Source of the DNA: Owenia fusiformis | Lineage: Eukaryota; Annelida; Polychaeta; Sabellida; Oweniidae | DNA: 64,000 bases | Reading direction: 5' to 3' | Assembly (NCBI GenBank): GCA_903813345.2 | Contig: CAIIXF020000012.1 | Coordinates: 14,430,932-14,494,931, forward strand | Shown: piece by piece, positions 10,172 to 21,053 of the stretch | How the letters are laid out: every line of letters begins with the position of its first letter | Position numbering within the stretch: position 1 is the stretch's first letter | The notes under the pieces: model-generated | The model's database searches: none | What the model was told of the DNA's origin: nothing | The model's input: the letters and a program-made list of their open reading frames with translations, nothing else | Translations under genes and position numbers: made by a program

Positions 10172-12047
10172 TAATAGACTGAGGTGATCGTGGAACTATT
10201 GCTAAGAACAGCTTTATTAAAGATTCATCGATATATTACGTTTTCAGGGGTTATTTTATGGTTTGTGTCCTAACTCAATAATGTTTAGATATCGATTAAT
10301 TAAATGGTCAACATACTTAAAATAGTCATGAGTGATGATTGCCCAATGCACTATATTTTTAAATCAAATATGAAATATGGACGGGGCACTTTATTTCCAA
10401 ACCTTATGTAATTTAAATTAATCATTTTTGACAGGACTATTGTTTATTAAGACTTCTGAGATCAGCTTCACATACCCGGGCTCACATATCTCGTACGATT
10501 GTTAACAAAAAATGTAAATTGTGAAGTTACAAACAACTCGGTTAAATTATCTCATTGGCTATTAAAAAGATAACTTCGAAGCCAAATTTTCTATCCAAGA
10601 AGCTAGACTTAAACCATTACTTTATTATTTACCAAGTGAAAGTTCATAGTACGTATACGATATTTTTACCATTGGTATTAATTCCCCATCAGCGATGTCA
10701 ATAACGATCAGCAATGTCAACATATCATCAATAAATATTATATGATATACGCTCTTTCTTTGAAAATCTTTTCAGTGATCATTATTCAAAACCGATCATC
10801 ATATAACTAATTTATCCTATGACAAGTGAGGTTTTACAAGTGAAGTTTTCAGGACACCCTGAATATTAAGGTTTGTTTTCTAAGCGTTCTCATTATTTTC
10901 GAGAAATTTATCATCATCTTGGTTAAGAAAAATTCTACGGTGTGTTGGATCTATTTTGACAGTTTTGCTTCAGCAACATATTCTAACAAATTGACTGTTT
11001 CTACACTGAATAAAAACATTTTCCCGGGACTATTTGGATCGGGAGATACGCAGCGGGAAATATACATTGGAATATATCAATTCTATATCCCGATGTTTTC
11101 ATATATAATATTTTGAAGATACGATCTTATATGACTTGCAGAAATAAATAGGAAGTAATCGTGTTTAGTTGATTGAATTATGGGAGTAGTGAAGTCAATG
11201 ATATAATGAATAAGAGCAAATCTTTTTAATTTGAACAGGTCATTCATCAAATGACACTGAAGATTAACTTAAAATAGATTGTCTATCTATATATTCTTAT
11301 GCATGAGAGACATGTTATAATGTTGGTGAACCAATGATTATGATAATTTCACCCGTTCACATGCAGTTCCCATTATGATTAAAAACTGACATGGAGTAAT
11401 TCTCTTCAATTTATTTACTCATTATGAACAGAAATTTAATATTTAAATCGCTTAGAAGGCGTAAATAAATGTCAATTTGACGTTCAATAAAAATCCGTCA
11501 ATACTTTACAGATAATTTGCACATTTGAAAAGGTAAAACTTACAGCAATCAACCGAGGATTTACATGTAAACTCAATTGCATTTGTTTTTCGCGGGAAAA
11601 AAGTTTCTCTCATTGACGTCATAGATTTTTGAGCGGCTCATTATAATATTCATGAGCTGACTTTATGGAAATGTGAATAACTGGAAATAAACAGCTCCTC
11701 GGAATGAAATTCCCATTGGAATGGAATTGATAACAAGGCACTAGACGAGATACAGGTGTTCAATGATGAATATGATGTCAACGGTATTTTAATAAATAAA
11801 AAGCTAATCATGAGATAAGTTATTTTGTGTTGCAGAACAGAGTGGTCTATAATGATAATTCATTTCTTAGCTGACAAGGGGGCTGGCTAGAGTTGACCAA
11901 TCACAAAAACTTAATCCGCATGTGGTTTATGTGCAACACTTCATTATATCAGTATTCATTTCTCTGGATTAGGAGAATATAACTGTATCGTATTATACTC
12001 TAAAATATATGATTATCTGATTTACATTGGATTATAGAAGTGTATAT

Positions 12048-12180
12048 ACAGGGTGTTCCAAAAGTAACAGGACTGGTGCTGGCATTTTGTCAATTCTGCA
12101 ACGAGTGTGTTCAAATTTTCACAAATTGTACTTTGACATAGTGCAACTAAAATTGTAAAGTTTCAGAAAAATGATAAAAT
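12048..12180 (+). mobile_element. Tc1/mariner-type MITE, one end
   Basis: The sequence TA followed by CAGGGTGTTCCAAAAGTAAC starts this segment. The terminus and the following 'aggactggtgctgg' match 1035-1070 in reverse, so both belong to one family. The inner limit and the other terminus are not clear. Confidence 0.5.
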
Positions 12181-12239
12181 GCGGGTATCTTATTATTGAA
12201 ATATCGCATTTATTCAAAATATATTGTTTATCAGGCTGG

Positions 12240-13825
12240 CAATACACTTTATTATTATCATCGTGTCCTTGCCTCTGTTTTAAGGGTCAATGAGTCGGAT
12301 AATATTAAAATATACCACAATAACTCATTAGATACTGTGCAAAGATGCAAATTAGCATATTTTATAATTTAAATATAGCACTTATTCAAAATATTTTGTT
12401 TACAATTTAAATTACTGACTAATTCAGGGTTTCCTTAGTGGTTTAAATGGGTTGCCAAAAATGTACTTATGACGTGCACGGACCTGGGGACAATTCGGGA
12501 AATGCGGGCTTATCTCAGCTTTGAACGTTAATCTCTGCTTTATTTAAAAATCCAACTATGTGTTTTACATATCATTTTGAAGTATTTTTTATTTGCATTT
12601 CAATGAAATTATTTTTCCTTCAAAATTTTGATGGGATCCAACACATTTTTAAAGTTAAATATACTCCGACATCGTCAAATACGCTGTAAGACGTAACACT
12701 TTACGCTTACAGGGCTCGTTGAAATTGAGATAACTTTTGAAATAATGATCAAAATCCCACTTAAATTTCACAATTTATTCAATGGAACATTTGCATTTAT
12801 GACGTCACAATTGCTTAACGGCTACATTTCAAATTATCTTATACGAACGCTTTTAAAATTTTCAAAATTGTGTAAGGTTTTGAAGGCGAATGGGACGAGC
12901 AATAAGTTTACCTTCATTTAACCTTCTAATTTAGGTCTGATTTGAAAGAAAATTTAACTGCACAATATTGTCATGGCGAAATTTACAAAACAATAACCGG
13001 TTTGTTTATTTTGCAAATAATATCAAAATAAGAGCTGGTTTTCGAGACTTGAAAAAATGTGACGCATCGATTTTTTACCACAAATTCCATACATATCAAT
13101 TTTTACTAACGCCCCAAGTGGATTTCTTGACCGTTTTTCAAAATTCAAAAACATTTTAGAAATATCGTCCTCGAGATCTTGCTACCCTGTAAATTTTGTA
13201 ATGATTAGATAAGGATAAAGTATTTTATTTTTAGGTTGACTAAACTTGTAAAAAATGTACTGCTCATTGTTTTGTTTTGTTTTTTGACGCCATAATGTTA
13301 CGCTAATTGTCCCCAGTTTCGTGCGACGTGTAACTATAAAAAAGTATATATGCACATTAAGGCGGCCATTATTGAAATATCAAATTTCATCCATATCTTA
13401 AAAAGTAAGAATGATAGCATCACAATTGTTGTGTCCTTGCCTATGTTTTGAGGGTCAATGAGTCATATAATATTAAAAGATTAAAAATTTACATAATTTA
13501 TAATTAAAATATCCCACTTATTCAAATATTTTGTTTATCAGGCTTGCAGTACAATTGAGACTAACAATACAGACTAATTGAGTGTTTCCTTTTAGTGATT
13601 TACTTAGGTTTGCGAAAATATGCAAATTTGAGAGGCCATATCTTCAAAAGTAAAAATGGTAGGATCACAGTTGTTGTGCCCTTACCCAGGTTTTAAGGAC
13701 AAATGAATAAGATAATGTTTACAAATAAAAGAATAACAATAGATATTGTGCATATATGCAAATTTTATAATTGACATTTCGCTTTTATTCGAAATATTTT
13801 GTTAATCAACCCTGTGATGTCTGTA
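12240..13825 (+). repeat. Three degenerate copies of an internal repeat
   Basis: Copies near 12265-12450, 13430-13610 and 13670-13820 share a run of phrases: 'tgtccttgcctctgttttaa' or variants, 'gggtcaatgagtc', a TATAATTT-rich block, 'cacttattcaaaatattttg' and a tail like 'tttccttagtg'. The first two copies are separated by the TIR element at 12470-13333. No coding content is seen. Function is unknown. Confidence 0.6.
12470..13333. mobile_element. TIR element of about 865 bp inside the repeat cluster
   Basis: The left end reads 'acgtgcacggacctggggac' and continues AATT. The right end reversed reads 'acgtcgcacgaaactgggg' and continues ACAATT. The imperfect inverted termini enclose AT-rich sequence without a convincing ORF. 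It separates two copies of the local repeat, consistent with an insertion. No clear target duplication was found. Confidence 0.45.
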
Positions 13826-14328
13826 CTGTTCAAATGTAAACCTCGAACTATAGATAAGACTAAGAGGAGGGAAAGCCCCAGAGTTTCAAGATGACAGACA
13901 TAATTACCTCTCTTGCTTACCACCTTCGTTCGTTCGAATTTTCATTGGCTAGTTATCAAATACTACACTTCGATGGGATGTTATAATTGATATAGGTATA
14001 TTCCGTACACCTTTCTTTATCTTGATGTGAAATGAGAAGCTATGATATTGGTTAACACGCCAGAAATGAACATAATATTATTCGAAGCGTATTTCGAAAA
14101 TTTTGAAACCGCCATTGATGACGTCATTTGTTTGTCGACTTTTGACCAATCAGCGACCGTGTCATCTCAATACAGATTTACATTATAAGCGTATGTCATC
14201 TTTAAACCCTGGTGTTTCTCCCCCTCTGGATAAGGCTATAGATATACATGCATTCTTCTGTCTGACGAGCGCTTGTAGCCATTTGGATTGCATACACTTA
14301 GTAGGTGTGATTCCGTGTCCTATCCGTT

Positions 14329-14694
14329 TTGCGAATGATTAAAGCTCTTAAATGCTCTCAATGTACATGTATATGGCTTTCCTGGATATTACACGAGGTA
14401 CTAAGTGAATTTGAGGATTCAACTGAAGATCTGATGGAAACAGGGTATCATTTTTTGCCAGCACTGTATGGCCAGCCATCATGGACATCAATAAAAATGG
14501 CTCGCTACAAAAAATATTCCAAGAAGAAGGGCAAGCCTATGCGCTTCATGGCATTACCTCCAACCGAAATGAATTTAATTCTCCACGTGCTACAAGCACA
14601 TTTGCAAGTGATGCTGTGGAAAGATGTGGAAAGTGATAAGGCAAAGCCTGTGGGAGTGAAGATGATGATGTTCATGATCAACCATTGTACATAA
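14329..14694 (+). pseudogene. Orphan conserved ORF fragment with LPPT motif
   Basis: This 121-codon frame contains 'FLPALYGQPSW', a basic stretch (ARYKKYSKKKGK) and 'ALPPTEMNLILHVLQAHLQ'. The phrase pattern Leu-Pro-Pro-Thr, then His, then Ala-His-x-Gln before a Trp-Lys resembles a segment I recall from multicopy uncharacterised invertebrate proteins, some ending in a Cys-rich CXC domain. I cannot verify that here. The frame starts late and stops soon after the motif, so it looks like an internal piece of a larger broken gene. Its molecular function is unknown. Confidence 0.4.
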
Positions 14695-14913
14695 TATATA
14701 AGGATCTGTTTTTAAGATATTGTCTCATGATGTGACTGTGAAGACTGTGATATTTCAATAATGGCTGCGCTTATTTGCATAATCACAATAATTCTTGCTC
14801 TAATCTTGGGTTTTTAATTTTATCATTTAACCTAGAAGACCTGGGTTTAGGTACCAATACTTTGGTACTTCTCCTCTTAGTCTCCGAACTATATTATTGA
14901 AGATTATCAATAA

Positions 14914-15430
14914 ATGGATGTAATTAGATCTTTAAAAACAAACTCTGGAACTGTATCCTCAGATGCAGAGATAATGAAAGAGGAGGTTATCTTATATAAA
15001 GAATTGTATAAATCTAAAGCTTGCACTAACGAAAAGCTTGTTACATACTTTAATAGCATTAATTTTCCAAAAATATTAGATGAAAATGACAAAAACTTTT
15101 TGATTGGAAAAGTAACAAATGAAGAATGCTTAAAAGTGATAACAAATATGAAGTTAAATATATCTCCTGGGTCAGATGGATTTACATCTAATTTTTACAA
15201 GTTCTTTTGGCAGGATGTTAGTTTGTATGTTATAAATGCTATAAATGAATCCTATGAAACTGGCATACTGCCACCATCTTTTAGAAAAATTATAATTAGT
15301 TTACTTTTTAAAAAAGGAGACTTTTGAAAAACGTTAGACCTATCTCACTCTCTAATACAGACTACAAGATACTAACTTTTATTTTGGCAAAGCGAATGCA
15401 AAAATAATTGGGTCTCAGCAGACTGCCTAT
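14914..15430 (+). pseudogene. Tx1/L1-like LINE reverse transcriptase fragment
   Basis: The frame 14914-15327 encodes the RT fingers region, with the diagnostic 'LNISPGSDGFTSNFYKFFW' and 'LPPSFRKIIISLLFKKGD'. After a frame change at about 15325 the sequence continues with 'LKNVRPISLSNTDYKILT' and, after another change, 'GSQQTAYIK'. It then stops exactly at the inner border of the right arm (15431). This organisation is typical of L1/Tx1 ORF2. Both ends are missing and there are at least two frame disruptions, so it is a dead fragment. Confidence 0.75.
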
Positions 15431-18064
15431 ATAAAATAACCCCTGAAAACGTAATATATCGATGAATCTTTAATAAAGCTGTTCTTAGCAATAGTTCCAC
15501 GATCACCTCAGTCTATTAATATTGATATTTTCCATACAACAAAGGTTAGTTTAAAACAGATGTACGAGGGGTGATCAATAAGTAATGGACGCTTTTTTAC
15601 ACAGATGCTTTTTATGGACCAATCCCTTCGATTTTCTGACCAGTGATACATCATTCAATTATCTATTAACTCTGAAGATTTGAAAACAAAACATGTAATA
15701 TATTTTGATATATCTTTATTTCCGTGAAGGACGTGTAGGTACCCCGGGACCGACATGACGTCAAACATTCTGAAGCTATTTTAGCTTGTTAAACATGCAA
15801 TGCAGTTGAATGTAGGCTGAACAAAACAAACCATTATGGTCATGAATTACCTCATGTTGAAAATGCAAAACCTGAGATGGCCAATACTTCTCCCAATTGC
15901 ATCAGTCTATTACTTGTATATTATTCGTCATATAGAATAAAATATATGCCACAAATCATAAGATGCACAATATGATCCCGTCCCCAGCTCCGATTTCGTT
16001 ACTCGCCTGGGGAAAAAGTTTTGTTGGTATCATTTTGTTCCAGACACTCTCTATAGTAAATTTATTTTGGGAGGAGTAAAAATGAGTGGTAAACGAATTC
16101 GCTATTAGCAATTAAAGTGGCGCCATCTATTCATTTTCAAATATGGGGGTAGGGGTATAAATATCTATTTAAATGTAGGTTAATGGTAAAATATAAGCAA
16201 AATACCAACAATATTTTATGGCAAACATACATTGGAATGAGCAAAATTTATTCGAGGTTGATCGGGCTGAAAATAAGGTCAAGATTTGAAGTTCAATATA
16301 GTGGCGCCACCTATTTTCGCACTTTTACCACAAAGAATAACTTATTTTAGCATTATTAAAAATCAAATATTTATTATTCATTATGCATATTATAGGGGGA
16401 GGTAGGGGACATCCTATGCATGGCAAGTTATCTTTCTCAGATATTTCTATGAAGTAAAATAAATTAAAAAGAAATATTTGACATTTTCTCAGATTTTCTT
16501 GTATTTTTCAGAAATTTACCTTTTAATTTGAGGTACATGCATATTATGGTTTTAATTAGTCATGTTATATTATACTTTTATACATGTTGATCATATGCTT
16601 AAGTTGGAGGATGACATCTTGTTCCTTTATGAAAAAATCCCATTATTAAAAAACGATTCATTCGTTTTTCTTTGTTTTGTCTTCCATTTTGCTGCCAAAG
16701 GTTCAAATAAAAAGTGTGTGTAGCTGTTACAATTTCATTATTGGAAATCATTTATAGGGTCTAACCAATACTGTAATTGGATTTTTTGAAAGTTATGGTA
16801 TATTTTACCTAAGATTAGATGACTCAGTGGTGTCCTACCCCACGAAAAGCATACATGAATTAGTAGGTGTGGCCACATATCTTAACCCTTGCACTTTATG
16901 GCAAATCTAATTGTAATTTATATGGTCATTTTGTAGTGATTGTTATGCCATATAGTAAAAATATTTTTCTTTCGGACTAATCAAGATAAAGATTGATAAG
17001 TGTAAACTGTATATCTATATATACATAAAATGTTTAACTAATGTGTAATAATCAATTAGAGACATATGCAATCGAACGCCTTACAATTCTTCCGCGACAT
17101 TACTTGTGGCTATCATCAAGTTTTCTGGTGGTTGTTTCTTCTTTGACCTTACCGCTGGATACAATCAGATTTTAGGAAGATAATGATAACGATTTTTCTC
17201 AATTATTCATGAATTCTACCAAGTCTTGATGGTTGTTTTATAAGCAACTGAGCTATATCTAACTACGAGAAATATAATTTAGCTGTAGTCCCAATTATTC
17301 AAGGAAGAGCAATATGCCCTTCTTTATTGATAATGTTCACCGCTGAATAAAGTCCATATCTCAAAGCGTACTGAGACCCATTTTGTGAAAAACTAGCATA
17401 ATTTAATAAGCATTTGTCATTCTAATATAAAAATGATTCATTTGTAACATTTATCTTATTAATACCTGAGAAACAATACAAAACGTCGATACACTGATTA
17501 CATAATTTCTTGGTATTGATAAGAAAAATAACCTCATATTTATAGCTTAGAAACCTAAATCATATATTTAAAATCATTTTGTATTATTTTCTGTTGCATT
17601 GTGTACTCCAAATTGGGAAAAATTGGGATTTCATTTTACCTCTGTTAATGGCAGGCATAATTCAGCCTGAAAGCTGGAAGTATATTAAACGGTTATAATA
17701 AAAATTATTAGGGAACATATGTAGGTATGTTAATGTTAGTTCAAATATCGCTGCGCTATAGTGTGCTGCCAGCTCCTTTATTAGACGTCCTAAAGATTTC
17801 ATACCATGGACTATATCACCATTCTTTTAATCATGTTTTTCTAAGTGTAGATTACCCAAATGAATGGGGAATAGGCATGTTATAAACTATTTCTAAGCAA
17901 GGTTGTATACTAGTACGTTTGATCCTGATAATTATAGAGTAATAAATGTTTAAGCTTGCACAGGCAATGTTGTCGACGCACTCTAAATCAGACAAAGCAC
18001 ACTTTATTTATCTTACGCACTCATCTATCTCACTATGAACGAGTAAAAGAAACTAGTATAACGA

Positions 18065-18600
18065 ATTAGGATTGACTTCAGAAAAGCGTTCGATTATGTT
18101 AATATGTTTAATGTGTAAACCATGCAAACTGGATATACGACCTAATTCAACTAGTTTCATATAATCATTTTCAGAATGGATAAAAAATGGAAAACTTGTC
18201 TGAAACTCAAAGATGGTATCGCCCCTACTTTCGAGACATATGCCGACATAATGCAGGGCTAAGTAATTACTTATTCAACCACTTCCTTGACGATTTGTCA
18301 CACTATTTAGCAAAAGAGTGTAAAATTTAAATTGAGGGTCATAAGATAAATCTTTTACTTTGGACTGATGGTTTAATTCTATATTCAAATATTGAAGATT
18401 GAGCTGAAAGAATGTTAAATTGTCTATTTAAATTCTGTAAGAGGTGTCACCTTATTGTTAACACTTTCAAGATAACAATTGTTTTTTCTCAAAATCCAAT
18501 ATGCAATTCACTTTTAATGACAACTTTCCTTGAAAGCGTTAAGCACTCTACATATTTGGGCCGAATATTTAACGATAGCATTAATTTCGATGTACACGTA
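18065..18600 (+). pseudogene. LINE reverse transcriptase remnant, right arm
   Basis: Mirror copy of 6494-7029. IDFRKAFD appears near 18070, decayed catalytic region near 18345-18380, then 'HLIVNTFKITIVFS' in the open frame 18412-18855. Several stops interrupt the upstream part. It has the same disruptions as the left-arm copy, so the decay preceded or was copied with the arm duplication. Confidence 0.65.
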
Positions 18601-18618
18601 CAGTATGTTATCTACAAG

Positions 18619-18855
18619 AACAGGCGAGGAATGTCCAACGTCTATTTTATAGATTCATACCGCCACATACCGTTTTATAACAACTCTGATTTCGAAACAT
18701 TTACGAAGAGATTACAAAGAAACGTTGTCTCAACTTCAGTATGCCTTGTCTTCAGTATGTGGACATTACTGATATATTTTCGGTACAATGGTGAAAGGGC
18801 AGGTCTGTACAAGATATATAATCAGACTTCAGTACAAATACCCATTGGCAAGTGA
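18619..18855 (+). pseudogene. Protease C-terminal remnant, copy B, right arm
   Basis: Mirror copy of 6239-6475. The 'YFIDSY' acidic motif is retained, while the catalytic-Cys motif seen in copy A is lost. It lies 173 bp upstream of the LTR retrotransposon insertion site. Confidence 0.6.
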
Positions 18856-19023
18856 ACGATGGCTTGGTTAAACTTTCTGTTCAAATATGCAGATAAAAAG
18901 GCAAAGATCACCTTCTGACAGCTTCCGAAGAGAATGTGCGGATTAAATTTGTTATTAATAGTTGAATTAGTGAAGATTATTCTAAACATGAAAAAGTCGA
19001 TAAAAATACAAAACACTATTAGA

Positions 19024-19027
19024 ATAT
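19024..19027 (+). repeat. Target-site duplication ATAT (left) of the LTR element
   Basis: ATAT precedes the LTR TG and is repeated at 27164-27167 after the terminal CA. The uninterrupted left arm has a single copy at the equivalent site, which proves the duplication. Confidence 0.9.
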
Positions 19028-19125
19028 TGTGGGAAATTTAGGAATTCCCCACTTTATGTTATTTTAATTAAATTGTAATTATCTTTTGGGAAATTTAGAA
19101 GTTAATTGTTACATGTCATTAGTAA

Positions 19126-19274
19126 TATAAGAGGGACTCTCCCGGGAGTAATTAATTACATTGGACCAAAAGGTAAGGGGTGTTTCCCCTAAAATTGGTC
19201 ACGTGGGATCCCTGATTTACAATAGTTGAACCTGGGGCCAGAAGAAGAAGAAGCGTGAGGAAGATGGCGGCCAT
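19126..19274 (+). promoter_or_regulatory. Candidate LTR promoter (TATA, E-box, YY1 site)
   Basis: TATAAG at 19126-19131 is followed by a perfect E-box CACGTG at 19200-19205 and by a perfect YY1-type motif AAGATGGCGGCCAT at 19261-19274. The same arrangement is repeated in the 3' LTR (add 6158). YY1 motifs just downstream of start sites are common in TATA-poor promoters. Which start site is used is unknown. Confidence 0.45.
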
Positions 19275-20221
19275 TTAGCTTTGGATTGATGCTGAAACTT
19301 GTGGAGATATCGTAGGAGATAAGTGTAATCTGTCATTAAGGATAGTGACATTTATTCGAGAAGTATTTTGTGCTGTTGTTGAGGCAGTTTAATCTACACG
19401 GAAGTAGGTTTATTGGACGTTTTGGAGAGGGAAAAGCGGGAGAGAATTAGGGCCATGTGTGGTGTGACTACCTGTTGATGACCCGAAGTTTGGAGTAAGG
19501 TATCTAGAAGCAGGAAGACGCATGTGGTAAGGTAACCTTTTTCTATGGCTCGTATTCCATAGCTTCAAATGATGTTGAGGATGATGATGTGCTGATCATC
19601 TATTATTTTTGAGAAGCAGTGAATTATTTATAAGACTTTATTAAAGGTGCATTTATGTGCGTTTAACTTTGTATTTCCAAGCTAAATATTTCCATCTGGC
19701 TGCCAGTGTTGTCTTCCAAGTGTTTGATATCTAAGCCTATACATTTTATTCTCAGTTGCGGCATCTAAAAGTGAGCTGGAAGTAATTGTCACTTCCTGCG
19801 GAACTACCAGAGAGTGACTGGGAATAATTGTTGTTTAGTGTTGATCAGAACCTGATTTATACAGTATCTCTATGCTTATATCAGTTTGAGATCTCAAATA
19901 ACCTTTCTATAGTTGTGCTTTTAGTGTTTTTCTACCTTTGCTAATAAAAAGGGGAATCTATATCTCTTTAATAAATTAATTCATCATCCTTTAGCTTCTC
20001 TTAACAAATACTCCTTACTTTACTTTCCCAACGTTTCTTTAGTTAACTTTGCATAGTATTGCTATCTGTGGAGTAAATTGATCTTTTGCCTTTGCTCCTC
20101 ATGTGAATTATCAGGGAGTAATATAGATTGTGCATTTCTCATTAGAATTACTCATCACCAGCATTGTTTCACTCTTATTGTAAGAGCTAATTTATTCAGG
20201 TTTACTCATTGGCCTTACAGA

Positions 20222-20560
20222 ATCTACCAGTGAGCTGAGAGTAATTATTACTCTCCGCGGAACTAACAGAGAGTAAGCCAGGAGTAATCTGAGAGTGGAA
20301 AGAGTAATTTGAAGAGCAATTGGGATTAACTTGTGAGTAGAGTGAGCCCGGAGTAAGCTGGGAGCAGAAGGAGTAAGGAGTGATCGTAGGAGTAATTGTG
20401 GAGTAATCTGATCCTTAGAGCAATTAAGGAGTTACCGGAGGTTAGGCGTAATTGAGAGAGTAATCAAGGAGTAATTTGAGAGCAGGAGGAATAATCATAT
20501 TAGCAGAGGAGGAGCAACTTGAGGAAACCAAGAGTAAATTGAAGTAAGCTGACGAATAGC
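20222..20560 (+). repeat. GAGTAA-rich degenerate tract within the LTR
   Basis: The hexamer GAGTAA and near variants (GAGCAA, GGGTAA, AAGTAA) recur about every 10-25 bp. They form a loose, non-periodic array that continues into the 3' LTR copy. The first ~70 bp duplicates 19764-19830. It may arise from slippage or be a multi-site regulatory tract. It encodes nothing obvious. Confidence 0.6.
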
Positions 20561-21006
20561 CAGGAGTATTATTAATTTTGATGTGAGGAGTAACCAGAGC
20601 AACGACCCTAGAAGAGACGAAGCAGCAGAGTGAATATAATTTCTGGACATTGTGATTAATATTAGTTTATGAGTAATTTGGGGATGACAGACATTTGAGT
20701 TTGATTTTATTAGAGCATATGAGCAATAATAAGGACTTTGAGATTACTCTTTGAGTATAGGAGAATAAATAAAGACATTAGACATACATTATTTGCGTAA
20801 ACTGATATTTTATTGTAATTTTTATTGTAATTGTATAAATATATGTGTGTTTGTTGCCATTAATTCTTGTCATGTATGTTCTCTTAAGCCGCAGTACCAC
20901 CAAACCAGGTCTGCGCCCACGTAGATAATCTGTGAGAATCCCATAATAAAATAATTGTCAGTGACTTGACCTCTCCACACTACCACATTTTGGCCAGGTC
21001 CGACAT

Positions 21007-21023
21007 TGGTGGCAGCGGTGGGA
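21007..21023 (+). promoter_or_regulatory. Primer-binding site, tRNA-Leu
   Basis: TGGTGGCAGCGGTGGGA begins one base after the 5' LTR. It is complementary to a tRNA 3' end of the form TCCCACCGCTGCCA-CCA, as in animal tRNA-Leu with anticodon AAG. This would prime minus-strand DNA synthesis. Confidence 0.75.
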
Positions 21024-21053
21024 TTTGCTTAGGGAGGACGTCCAAAAGAGAAT

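Larger units (their letters stand above)
4484..10259 (+). repeat. Left inverted-repeat arm of the giant element
   Basis: Reading in from the tip, this is the reverse complement of 28750 back to 15431. Left coordinate x pairs with 33234-x outside the LTR insertion and with 25094-x inside it. The difference, 8140, equals the LTR element (8136) plus its duplicated ATAT. The arm is 5776 bp; without its private insertion at 9576-10171 it is 5180 bp, the same as the right arm without the LTR element. Only scattered substitutions separate the arms. Confidence 0.92.
10260..15430. other. Core (spacer) between the giant element's arms
   Basis: 5.17 kb of single-copy DNA between the inverted repeats. 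It contains a Tc1/mariner terminus, three degenerate copies of an internal repeat split by a TIR element, an orphan conserved ORF (14329-14694) and a Tx1/L1-like LINE fragment. From 10260 to about 12040 nothing is recognisable. No Polinton core gene (polymerase, integrase, ATPase, capsid) is visible. Confidence 0.6.
19028..21005 (+). repeat. 5' LTR (1978 bp)
   Basis: Begins TGTGGGAAATTTAGG and ends GGTCCGACA. A TATAAG box at 19126-19131, an E-box CACGTG at 19200-19205, a YY1-type AAGATGGCGGCCAT at 19261-19274 and polyadenylation signal AATAAA at 20764-20769 are visible. If the TATA box is used, U3 is only about 130 bp and R about 1.6 kb, which is unusual. The LTR contains a ~70-bp internal duplication (19764-19830 versus 20222-20292) and a GAGTAA-rich tract at 20230-20560. 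Confidence 0.92.

Noticed and set aside
10260-15430. Polinton polymerase B, integrase, ATPase or capsid genes
   Set aside because: I looked for open frames and characteristic motifs in both strands and found none. Absence by eye does not exclude heavily decayed copies.
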